DNA of 10,119 nucleotides, taken from the NCBI GenBank assembly GCA_002292185.1, contig DBBL01000131.1:31092-41210 (forward strand). Reading direction: 5' to 3'. Under the pieces are notes generated by a model that had not been told where the DNA came from, did not search any database, and worked only from the letters and a program-made list of their open reading frames with translations. The DNA comes from Akkermansiaceae bacterium UBA985 (GTDB lineage: Bacteria; Verrucomicrobiota; Verrucomicrobiia; Verrucomicrobiales; Akkermansiaceae). Below, piece by piece: positions 1 through 6,475 of the stretch (position 1 is its first letter; every line of letters starts with the position of its first letter). The translations under genes and the position numbers were made by a program.

Positions 1-1263
1 GACCGGATCATGAACCGCTACGGTGACACTCCACTCGGCATGGTTGAGAGCGCGCTCGAGTTCGCCCGCATCGCCCGGGATCATGACTACCATAATTTCT
101 GCTTCTCGATGAAGGCCTCCAACCCGAAGGTCATGATTGAGGCATACAGGCTGCTCGTAGCTCGCCTTGACCATGAAGGCCCAGACTGGAACTACCCCAT
201 TCATCTCGGTGTCACCGAGGCAGGTGACGGCGAAGACGGGCGCATCAAGTCCGCCATTGGCATTGGCTCTTTGTTAGCCGACGGCGTTGGCGACACCATC
301 CGCGTGTCACTCACCGAGGATGCTGTTTATGAAATTCCGGTTGCCCAAGCCATCGTGGCGAGTATTGAAAATTCACACCTGAGTGACGACCCCGCAGGTT
401 CCCAGCGAGGCACACTTTCCTACGATCCTTTTTCCTACGAGCGCCGCCACAGCCATGAGATGAAGATCAATGGCCACAAGCTTGGGGCTAGTAACACCGT
501 CCGGGTATTTACCTCACGCAAGAAATGGGACGCTCTCGCACACAAGATTGATAAACTCGGCGATTTCACCCCCGAAGCTGTCGCGGAAGATTCAAACATC
601 ATCGAGCTGGACCCATGGGACACAGCGTCGATCCAGGAAGTCAACGCCATGCGCGAGCCGCAGCTCGTCACCGTCAAGGACGGCTGCCATAATGCCGCGG
701 TCATCCACGCATTCCGCCTGCTCGCCTCCAAGCTCGCCGCCCATCACCCCATTCTGCTTAAGGACACACTTGAGCCGAGCGCAGATGCTGGCAAAGATTT
801 CCTTGATGCCTTGCTTATCGCCTCTCGCAACATCGGGTCCCTGCTCTGTGATGGCATCGGCGACGCCATCCTTATTCAGGGAGAAGAAGCACCCGGGCAA
901 TCACTACGCCTCGCCTACAACATCCTACAGGGAGCTGGTTCTCGGATTTTCAAAACTGATTACGTCGCCTGCCCGTCCTGTGGCCGCACCCTATTTAACC
1001 TGCAGGAAACCACCCAAAAAGTGCGCGCTGCCACCGGCCATCTCAAGGGCGTACGCATCGCCATCATGGGCTGCATTGTTAACGGCCCCGGTGAAATGGC
1101 AGATGCAGACTTCGGTTATGTTGGCGGTGCCCCCGGCAAGATCAACCTCTACGTCGGCAAGCAGGCCGTCAAATTCAACATCCCAGAGCAAGAAGCCGTC
1201 GATCGCCTCACCGACCTCATTCGCGAACACGACAAATGGATCGACGCTCCGGCACCTGTCTAG
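1..1263 (+). CDS. ispG: 4-hydroxy-3-methylbut-2-enyl diphosphate synthase (IspG/GcpE), three-domain type, 5'-truncated
   Basis: IspG is the cytosolic [4Fe-4S] enzyme that reductively converts methylerythritol cyclodiphosphate to HMBPP in the MEP isoprenoid pathway. The frame is open from the first base, so the N-terminus lies outside the window and 420 residues are visible. Numbering from the first visible Met (base 10), residues 1 to about 120 are the end of the TIM barrel, with FSMKAS, HLGVTEAG, KSAIGIGSLL and GDTIRVSL. Residues about 125 to 300 form a large insertion absent from E. coli IspG; this extra A* domain is known from plants, chlamydiae and some other bacteria. The C-terminal Fe-S domain carries cluster cysteines C321 and C324 (ACPSCG) and C355 (GCIVNGPGE, with the conserved Glu). 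Identification is firm. The insertion is part of why I place the organism near the PVC group. Confidence 0.97.
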   Translation, partial: DRIMNRYGDTPLGMVESALEFARIARDHDYHNFCFSMKASNPKVMIEAYRLLVARLDHEGPDWNYPIHLGVTEAGDGEDGRIKSAIGIGSLLADGVGDTIRVSLTEDAVYEIPVAQAIVASIENSHLSDDPAGSQRGTLSYDPFSYERRHSHEMKINGHKLGASNTVRVFTSRKKWDALAHKIDKLGDFTPEAVAEDSNIIELDPWDTASIQEVNAMREPQLVTVKDGCHNAAVIHAFRLLASKLAAHHPILLKDTLEPSADAGKDFLDALLIASRNIGSLLCDGIGDAILIQGEEAPGQSLRLAYNILQGAGSRIFKTDYVACPSCGRTLFNLQETTQKVRAATGHLKGVRIAIMGCIVNGPGEMADADFGYVGGAPGKINLYVGKQAVKFNIPEQEAVDRLTDLIREHDKWIDAPAPV

Positions 1264-1292
1264 CGATCTCCTTTCTAGATCAGCCGGCCTAA

Positions 1293-1327
1293 CTCAGTCG
1301 CCACTCTCAGTCGCCACTCGCAGTGGC
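1293..1327. repeat. Tandem 13-bp duplication ending in a small hairpin between convergent genes
   Basis: CTCAGTCGCCACT occurs twice back to back (1293-1305 and 1306-1318). The second copy runs into a perfect 6-bp inverted repeat, GCCACT-CGC-AGTGGC (1313-1327). A second short tandem pair, TGCTGGCAAT, lies at 1360-1369 and 1370-1379. All of this sits in the 129-bp gap between the stop codons of ispG and the minus-strand 92-residue gene. The hairpin might help end transcripts, but neither side has a U-run, so it is not a standard intrinsic terminator. Confidence 0.5.
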
Positions 1328-1392
1328 AACAACACTCGAAGTAGCAAAAAACGGACCGTGCTGGCAATATGCTGGCAATCATGGGCGTTTAG

Positions 1393-1671
1393 TCAAGCCT
1401 CCTGGATCGCCTTCCATACCTGCTCAGCGGCACCTTCCTTGGTACGGATAAAGAGTTCCTGCAACCCCTTCGAAGTTTGCGTCACCGCCTTGAGCCCACC
1501 GGAAACCTCTCGCTGCACACGTATCTCCCCTGTTTTACCACCTTGTCCTAGCGACTTGCCACCGTAGGACCTGCCGATGATCACGCCCACTACTCCAGGC
1601 ATCGCCTCGATCTTGCCAATCGCTCGCAGACATTCCTTCGAGGAACTTTGATGACGGCCTCGGGATGGCAT
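1393..1671 (-). CDS. Conserved-looking small protein of unknown function (92 aa), possibly DUF2103-like
   Basis: I do not recognise this gene with confidence. The protein is basic and glycine-rich and has no signal peptide or membrane segment. It has the order GRHQSSSK near the N-terminus, MPGVVGVIIGR in the middle, then GEIRVQ, GGLKAVTQTSKG and a short C-terminal QELFIRT segment. This alternating strand and helix pattern, with a GGxK element followed by a KG-QE-F element, weakly resembles what I remember of DUF2103 proteins; that is a memory-based guess. It begins 21 bp after the stop of the Sec-ArsC-like gene on the same strand, so the two are probably co-transcribed. No Shine-Dalgarno is visible before the ATG. 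Reality as a gene is supported by the tight same-strand spacing and by a sequence that reads as a structured protein. Confidence 0.7.
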   Translation of the reverse strand: MPSRGRHQSSSKECLRAIGKIEAMPGVVGVIIGRSYGGKSLGQGGKTGEIRVQREVSGGLKAVTQTSKGLQELFIRTKEGAAEQVWKAIQEA

Positions 1672-1692
1672 AACAAAATAGAGGCTATGGTG

Positions 1693-2058
1693 TTAGGCAC
1701 CTGCGCTTAAAAAATCGATAATCCGCTGCTTCGGCCGACCAATGATCGCCTTGTTACCACGTAATAGAACAGGACGTTGGAGTAGCTGCTTGTGCTTGAG
1801 CAAAATTTCAACAACCGCCTCCGCATTATCCACATAATCCTCTGGCACAAGTTCGAGCTTGTTAAACTTCGAGTCCTTGCGCACCAGATCCTCGACTGAG
1901 TCTTCCAGCGCCTTCACCATCTTTTCCAAGTCCTCACGCCCCGGCGGAGTCTTGATGTAGAGGATCACTTCATGATCAACTCCCAGTTCCTCGGCGACCG
2001 CCAAGGCATTTTTTGAAGAGCCTCAGTGTGGATTGTGGTAAATCAATGTTTTTGCCAT
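1693..2058 (-). CDS. ArsC-family reductase with in-frame UGA at the catalytic cysteine: probable selenoprotein (121 aa)
   Basis: From an ATG at 2058 the frame reads MAKTLIYHNPH, then TGA (2025-2023), then GSSKNAL and on without interruption to TAA at 1693. R773 ArsC has IYHNPACGTSRN with catalytic Cys12; here the UGA is codon 12, His8 is kept, and the arginines that bind oxyanion in ArsC have counterparts at R60 (LVRKD), R95 (QRPVLL) and R108 (GRPKQ). The protein has no cysteine at all, so selenocysteine would be its only redox residue. The fold is thioredoxin-like with the ArsC helical insertion; 121 residues is shorter than R773 ArsC (141) but usual for ArsC/YffB-like proteins. Function: probably glutaredoxin/glutathione-coupled reduction of arsenate or another substrate. 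A second in-frame ATG at 2073 has AGG upstream and would add five residues. Conventional callers would begin at TTG 2004 and lose the active site. Alternative: a nonsense-mutated pseudogene, which I think less likely. Confidence 0.82.
1989..2006 (-). promoter_or_regulatory. Candidate bacterial SECIS element for UGA recoding
   Basis: Just downstream of the UGA, on the minus strand, the mRNA can form CCUUGGC-GGUC-GCCGAGG. This is a 7-bp stem (one U-G wobble) with a GGUC apical loop. The first loop G comes 23 nt after the UGA, within the roughly 16-37 nt window described for bacterial SECIS elements. The GGUC core matches the loop of E. coli fdhF, where the G and U contact SelB. The element lies inside the coding sequence, as bacterial SECIS elements do. 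Folding was by eye; SelB binding is inferred. Confidence 0.65.
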
Positions 2059-2221
2059 AGCCGTTAAAAGCATGAAGCCTGATGAATTTCAAAGTTAAAA
2101 AACCCAGCCCACTCCGAGCCTTGGTGACCCCCCCTGATAACAAGACATTAATCCCATCGTTGATTGAAAAAAACGCATTGCTTACTTCACCAGCTCGTTT
2201 TTATCGACTAGATTATCCCTC
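2059..2221. promoter_or_regulatory. Divergent intergenic region between the Sec-ArsC-like gene and the YdeP-like oxidoreductase
   Basis: These 163 bp must contain the promoters of both divergent genes. On the plus strand a weak sigma-70-like pair is possible: TTCACC (2186-2191), a 17-bp spacer and TAGATT (2209-2214), 7 bp before the ATG at 2222. That would give a leaderless or near-leaderless transcript. No Shine-Dalgarno precedes that ATG. On the minus side no convincing promoter was seen. No clear riboswitch or operator palindrome was recognised. Confidence 0.35.
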
Positions 2222-4492
2222 ATGGCCGCTGAGATAAATCCAACATCACCTGATCAGCCCCCAAGGCAAACAAAGGCCAAATCCCACGCAGGCGGCACAC
2301 CCGCGGTAGCATCAGCCCTCAAGCATGTCATGAAAACCGCGGGCCCTGTGCGAGGCACCAAGGCCTTACTAGATCTCAACCAGACCGACGGCTTTGACTG
2401 CCCAAGCTGCGCCTGGCCAGACCCTGACGACCACCGCGCCGTTTCTGAGTTCTGTGAAAATGGAGCCAAAGCCGTTGCCTCTGAGGCCACCACACGGCAG
2501 ATCGGCAGAGACTTCTTCCGCAAACACAGCATCGCCGAATTACTCGAACAAAGTGACTACTGGCACGATCAACAAGGTCGTATCACTGAGCCTATGGTCC
2601 TGCGCCAAGGTCAGTCTCACTACCAGCCTATCACCTGGGACGACGCCTTTCAGCTTATCGGTAGTGAGCTCAATGCGCTAGGCCACCCTGACGAAGCCGC
2701 ATTCTACACCTCTGGACGCGCCAGCAATGAAGCCGCGTTCCTCTATCAGCTTTTTGTCCGCAGCTTCGGCACCAACAACCTGCCCGACTGCTCAAACATG
2801 TGCCACGAGTCGAGTGGAACCGCCATGAAACAATCCGTCGGCGTAGGCAAGGGCACCGTCACCCTTGATGATATCTACCAGGCCGACACCATCATCTGCA
2901 TTGGCCAGAACCCCGGCACTAACCACCCGCGCATGCTCTCCGCACTGGAAAAAGCCGTGGAAAACGATGCCCGGATTATTGCCATCAACCCGCTCAAGGA
3001 AGCTGGACTGGTCGGTTTTGCCCACCCGCAGAAAGTATCCGGCATGCTCGGTAAATCCACCCCCCTGGCATCGCAATACCTACAGGTGAACTTAAACGGT
3101 GACCTCGCCCTACTCCGCTCCCTCGGCAAGGAACTCTTCGAGCGTGACGCCCTCGATGTATCCTTTATCGATGAGCACACTCAAGGTATCGACGCCTACC
3201 GTAAGGTCTGTGACAATGCCAACTGGGATGAACTCACCAGCCTCTCTGGCATCGGTAAAAAAGAAATCAAACAACTTGCTGACACCATCTTACGCGGCGA
3301 GCGCAAACTCATCACCTGCTGGGCAATGGGCATTACCCAGCACCGCAACGCCGTCGCCACCATCCGTGAGATCACCAACATCCACCTCATGCTCGGTGCC
3401 ATCGGCAAACCTGGCGCTGGCCTCTGTCCGGTCCGTGGCCACAGCAATGTCCAAGGGGATCGCACCGTCGGCATCTACGAGAAAATGCCAGAATCCTTCC
3501 TCGCAGCTCTTGATCAAGAGTTCGCCATCACCTGCCCGCGCAAGCATGGTTACGACACCGTCGAAGCGATCCTCGCCATGCACCGCGGCGACGCCAAAGT
3601 CTTTTTCGCCCTCGGTGGCAACTTCCTGCAAGCATCTCCAGACACAAACTTCACTGGCGAGGCACTCTCGAACTGTGCTCTCACCTGCCACGTTTCCACC
3701 AAGCTCAACCGTAGCCACCTGATCACCGGCAAAACCGCCCTCATCCTGCCCTGCCTCGGCCGCAGTGAACGCGACACTCAGAATGAAGGCGACCAGTTTG
3801 TCACCTGTGAGAACTCCATGAGCATTGTGCACATGTCACGGGGCAAACTTAAACCAGCATCACCCGATTTACTCAGTGAGCCGGATATCGTTGCGAGGCT
3901 TGCCGAAGCCACCCTTGGCAATCTTGAGAAAATCGACTGGCGCTGGCTCGTTGGAGACTATGACCGTATCCGTGACTTAATCGAGAAAGTCATCCCTGGC
4001 TTCGCCCCCTTTAATCAACAAGTGCGCGAGCCAGCTGGATTTTACCTTCCTAATACAGCCAAACAACGGGTATGGGACACCCCCTCAGGCAAAGCCGAAT
4101 TCAGCGCAGCCGATGTCGAGCAAATCCAAGTCGCCGAGGGCCGACTCATCCTCCAAACCCTGCGCAGTCACGACCAATACAACACCACCATTTACGGCCT
4201 CAACGACCGCTACCGAGGCATCAGCATGGGACGGCGAATCATTTTCCTCAACCCCAAGGACATGCAAACACGTGACATCCGACCCGTTTCACTCGTCGAC
4301 ATCACCAGCCATTGGCAGGACGGCGAAAGAAAGGTGGAAAAATTCTACGCCATCCCATACGATATCCCTCAAGGCACAGCGGCCGCCTACTTTCCCGAGG
4401 CCAACCCGCTAGTACCGCTGAATTCCACCGCCTTGGAGAGCAATACTCCGACCAGTAAATCGATTGAAATAAGCATCAAACCCTCAAAGTAG
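2222..4492 (+). CDS. FdhF/YdeP family molybdopterin oxidoreductase (formate dehydrogenase-like)
   Basis: This is a 756-residue member of the DMSO-reductase superfamily, close in length and motifs to E. coli YdeP (about 759). The N-terminal part has AGGTPAVASALKHVMK and GFDCPSCAWPDPDD (C60, C63), which match the family start and support the ATG at 2222. The molybdopterin domain covers about residues 130-500 (GRASNEAAFLYQ, GQNPGTNHPRM, GHSNVQGDRTVGI). The C-terminal molydopterin-binding domain covers about 630-745 (LRSHDQYNTTIYG, DRYRGISMGRR). The segment DCSNMCHESSGTAM puts Cys194 (TGC at 2801) where E. coli FdhF has its Sec140 Mo ligand, so this enzyme uses cysteine. No signal peptide is seen, so it is presumably cytosolic. 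The substrate is unknown; formate oxidation is only suggested by family. The nearby fdhD and Moco genes fit its cofactor needs. Confidence 0.93.
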   Translation: MAAEINPTSPDQPPRQTKAKSHAGGTPAVASALKHVMKTAGPVRGTKALLDLNQTDGFDCPSCAWPDPDDHRAVSEFCENGAKAVASEATTRQIGRDFFRKHSIAELLEQSDYWHDQQGRITEPMVLRQGQSHYQPITWDDAFQLIGSELNALGHPDEAAFYTSGRASNEAAFLYQLFVRSFGTNNLPDCSNMCHESSGTAMKQSVGVGKGTVTLDDIYQADTIICIGQNPGTNHPRMLSALEKAVENDARIIAINPLKEAGLVGFAHPQKVSGMLGKSTPLASQYLQVNLNGDLALLRSLGKELFERDALDVSFIDEHTQGIDAYRKVCDNANWDELTSLSGIGKKEIKQLADTILRGERKLITCWAMGITQHRNAVATIREITNIHLMLGAIGKPGAGLCPVRGHSNVQGDRTVGIYEKMPESFLAALDQEFAITCPRKHGYDTVEAILAMHRGDAKVFFALGGNFLQASPDTNFTGEALSNCALTCHVSTKLNRSHLITGKTALILPCLGRSERDTQNEGDQFVTCENSMSIVHMSRGKLKPASPDLLSEPDIVARLAEATLGNLEKIDWRWLVGDYDRIRDLIEKVIPGFAPFNQQVREPAGFYLPNTAKQRVWDTPSGKAEFSAADVEQIQVAEGRLILQTLRSHDQYNTTIYGLNDRYRGISMGRRIIFLNPKDMQTRDIRPVSLVDITSHWQDGERKVEKFYAIPYDIPQGTAAAYFPEANPLVPLNSTALESNTPTSKSIEISIKPSK

Positions 4493-4621
4493 GGCAAATT
4501 CCCATCTTCCATCTCCAATCTCCCATTTCTACCTCCCATTTCAACTTTCAGCTTTACCCAGTTCCCCTCCCCACTTGAACTCGAACTCCAAACTCGAACT
4601 GCCACGAAGTGGCTCCCTCCC
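4493..4621. repeat. Pyrimidine-rich intergenic tract with 13-bp-period direct repeats and a small hairpin
   Basis: Positions 4501-4575 are almost free of G on the plus strand and are built of CCCAT/TTC-like words. CTCCCATTTC is repeated at 4520-4529 and 4533-4542 (12 of 13 bases match over the full period). AACTCGAACT is repeated at 4578-4587 and 4591-4600, also 13 bp apart. A perfect hairpin GCCAC-GAA-GTGGC (4601-4613) lies directly before the ATG at 4622. No open gene and no convincing promoter or terminator were found here. Confidence 0.6.
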
Positions 4622-4891
4622 ATGTCCAAGAAAACTTACCAAGTTTACATTCTCAAGAACCGTATGAATCGCCGTTTCATCGGTAAGGCAGAAGATGCCC
4701 AAGCCGAACACACGGCCCACAACAAGGGTCAGTTCAAGGGCACTAAAGCATTCAAGCCATGGCAAATGGAATGGTGCAGTGGCCACCTGTCTCGCAACGA
4801 CGCCCTTCGCCTCGAGGAGGAGCTACGCCACCACAAAACCAACACATCCATGTTAGAGTCCATCACACACAAGCACGAGATGGGAATGTAG
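4622..4891 (+). CDS. Small GIY-YIG-like protein with degenerate active site
   Basis: This 89-residue protein has the outline of a stand-alone GIY-YIG domain: VYILKNRMNRRFIGKAED at about 8-25, then HNKGQFKGTKAFKPWQMEW, then SRNDALRLEEELRHHK with the conserved glutamate helix. In active single-domain members the segment after the YIG strand reads roughly DLERRLKEHN and contains the catalytic arginine; here it is DAQAEHTAHN, with Ala and Glu in place of arginines. The YIG tyrosine is replaced by Phe (RFIGK). Nuclease activity therefore looks doubtful and a binding or regulatory role is possible. It sits between the pyrimidine-rich tract and the Bax-inhibitor-like gene, with no Shine-Dalgarno before the ATG. 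Its biological role is unknown. Confidence 0.8.
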   Translation: MSKKTYQVYILKNRMNRRFIGKAEDAQAEHTAHNKGQFKGTKAFKPWQMEWCSGHLSRNDALRLEEELRHHKTNTSMLESITHKHEMGM

Positions 4892-4905
4892 GTCACAAAA
4901 ACCTC

Positions 4906-4933
4906 TAGCCTAGCGTCATTTTAAGGCTATAGT
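4906..4933 (+). promoter_or_regulatory. Inverted repeat and possible -10 box before the Bax-inhibitor-like gene
   Basis: TAGCCT (4906-4911) and AGGCTA (4924-4929) form a perfect 6-bp inverted repeat with a 12-nt loop. TATAGT (4928-4933) matches the -10 consensus at 5 of 6 positions and ends 6 bp before the ATG at 4940, but no good -35 box is seen. The transcript could therefore begin at or next to the start codon. Confidence 0.35.
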
Positions 4934-4939
4934 CCACGC

Positions 4940-5665
4940 ATGGACAATTCCTACGCCAACTCATACGCCAATCCATACACGGTTGCATCTCAGTCTGTCG
5001 ACGTACGCGCCGAGTTCATTCGCAAAACATACGCCCACCTTGCAGGTGCGGTCGGCGCCTTTGCCCTCATTGAAGCCTCGCTGCTTTCCATCCCGGGTAT
5101 CGCCGGCACCGTATTTGGTCTCTTGGGAGCTAGCAGCTACAGCTGGCTCATTGTGATGGGTTTATTCATGTTTGCTTCTCACTTCGCCAACAAGTGGGCC
5201 ATGAGCTCAACGAGTCTCAATATTCAGTACATGGGACTTGGTCTGTATGTCGTCGTTCAGGCTCTCATCTTCCTGCCGCTCCTGCTCATGGCCATGAAAA
5301 TGACGGGTGATGCTACTCTGATCATCAAAGCCGGTGGCGTTACCGGCCTGCTCTTTGCCGGGCTCACCTTTGTCGCCTTCACCACCAAGAAGGACTTCTC
5401 CTTCCTCGGCGGCTTCCTCAAGATTGGCGGATTCATCGCCATGGGTGTCATCGTCATCGCGATCATCTTCCCTTCCTTCATCACGCTCGGCTTCTGGTTC
5501 TCAGTGATCATGGTGTTGTTCGCTGCTGGCTCCGTGCTCTACAGCACCAGCAACATCATTCACCACTACAATACCAACCAGTATGTGGCCGCCTCACTTG
5601 GACTTTTTGCCAGTGTCGCACTGATGTTCTGGTATATCCTGCGCATCTTCATGTCGCGGGACTAA
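4940..5665 (+). CDS. Bax inhibitor-1 (BI-1/YccA-YbhL) family membrane protein
   Basis: This 241-residue inner-membrane protein begins with a polar tail containing NSYANSYANPY, then DVRAEFIRKTYAHLAGA, the typical entry to the first helix of the family. About seven hydrophobic segments follow: around residues 33-52, 66-86, 92-118, 126-146, 155-175, 180-202 and 216-236. The short loop TKKDFSFLGGFL between helices is also characteristic. Family members include calcium-leak channels (B. subtilis YetJ) and the FtsH-interacting YccA; the role here cannot be read from sequence. The segment that in several homologues reads YDT is YSTSNII here, and the last helix has no acidic residue, so the pH-sensing aspartate pair seems absent. 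It ends 18 bp from the convergent fdhD stop, with no intrinsic terminator visible between them. Confidence 0.9.
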   Translation: MDNSYANSYANPYTVASQSVDVRAEFIRKTYAHLAGAVGAFALIEASLLSIPGIAGTVFGLLGASSYSWLIVMGLFMFASHFANKWAMSSTSLNIQYMGLGLYVVVQALIFLPLLLMAMKMTGDATLIIKAGGVTGLLFAGLTFVAFTTKKDFSFLGGFLKIGGFIAMGVIVIAIIFPSFITLGFWFSVIMVLFAAGSVLYSTSNIIHHYNTNQYVAASLGLFASVALMFWYILRIFMSRD

Positions 5666-5683
5666 CGCTCGCTAGTTCACCAC

Positions 5684-6475
5684 TTAGCCGATAATTCGCT
5701 CTTCCCCCGAGTAGATATTAAACTTCGGCGGACGTAAAAAACCGATCAAGGTCTGGCTACTTTCGCGCGCAAACTCAACGGCTAACGACGAGGGTGCGGA
5801 GATAGCCGACACCACCGGGATACGTGCTACCAAGGCTTTTTGCATCACCTCAAAAGAAACCCGGCCAGATACCTGCAGTAGGGTTTCTGAGAGATCCGTT
5901 CCTTGTTCTGCGGCCCAGCCAATGACTTTATCAATGGCATTGTGACGACCCACATCCTCACGTAAAACAAGAATGTGGCCATCCGCCGCACAAAGTGCTG
6001 CCGCGTGTAAACCCCCGGTATCGGCAAACACTTCCTGTGCCGCACGCAGCGCATCGGGCAAAGCCATCACGGTAGCAACCGGAACAGTGAAATCTCCCTC
6101 AATGGGTGGCGCATGCTGCTGAATTGCCTCAATGCTCGCCTTGCCACAGATACCACATGATGAGGCACTGAACAAATTTCTGCTCAGCCGCGCATGATCT
6201 AAGACAATGCCATCGGCGAGAAATACGTAAGCGTGATTCTGTTTATTTTCGAGATCGATACGCAGCACATCATTGAGGGAATCCACCAAACCTTCAGTGA
6301 GCATAAAACCCTTCACCAGATCCTCATCATGCCCCGGAGTGCGCATCACCACCGCCACCGGCGTGCCATCGACTGTGATTTGCAAGGGCTCCTCACGAGC
6401 CACAGAATCACTTACCAGATGACGCTCATCGCCAACTTGCTTGGCGATGTCAAATTCCGTGGATTCTTCACGCAT
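5684..6475 (-). CDS. fdhD: FdhD, sulfurtransferase for formate dehydrogenase cofactor
   Basis: FdhD carries sulfur from a cysteine desulfurase (IscS in E. coli) to the Mo-bis-PGD cofactor, which FdhF-type enzymes need for activity. The 263-residue product contains the CGICG motif (Cys107 and Cys110), which corresponds to the two cysteines needed in E. coli FdhD. It also has TPGHDEDLVKGFMLTEG near residues 46-62, FSASSCGICGKAS around the cysteines, and REDVGRHNAIDK at about 172-183, all family hallmarks. The ATG at 6475 overlaps the end of the MOSC gene by 8 bp, which implies translational coupling; a GTG at 6481 is an alternative two codons earlier. It is the last gene of the leftward moaA-MOSC-fdhD unit, and the YdeP-like oxidoreductase is its likely local client. 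Confidence 0.95.
   Translation of the reverse strand: MREESTEFDIAKQVGDERHLVSDSVAREEPLQITVDGTPVAVVMRTPGHDEDLVKGFMLTEGLVDSLNDVLRIDLENKQNHAYVFLADGIVLDHARLSRNLFSASSCGICGKASIEAIQQHAPPIEGDFTVPVATVMALPDALRAAQEVFADTGGLHAAALCAADGHILVLREDVGRHNAIDKVIGWAAEQGTDLSETLLQVSGRVSFEVMQKALVARIPVVSAISAPSSLAVEFARESSQTLIGFLRPPKFNIYSGEERIIG

Noticed and set aside
1313..1327. Intrinsic terminator after ispG
   Set aside because: The stem is short and has no following U-run on either strand.
470..1567. Long plus-strand frame overlapping ispG
   Set aside because: The product is Ser/Pro/Thr-rich without domain features and lies in the wrong frame of a clear ispG; it is an out-of-frame shadow.
1693..2004. A 103-residue gene starting at TTG 2004
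   Set aside because: It would lack the first strand and the active site of the ArsC fold, while homologous sequence continues upstream in frame through the UGA to an ATG at 2058.
1693..2058. Pseudogene with a nonsense mutation
   Set aside because: The only defect is a TGA at the exact catalytic codon, no other decay is seen, and a SECIS-like hairpin follows at the right distance. Kept only as the alternative.
2801..2803. Selenocysteine in the YdeP-like oxidoreductase
   Set aside because: The codon at the FdhF Sec position is TGC (Cys194), and the frame has no internal stop.
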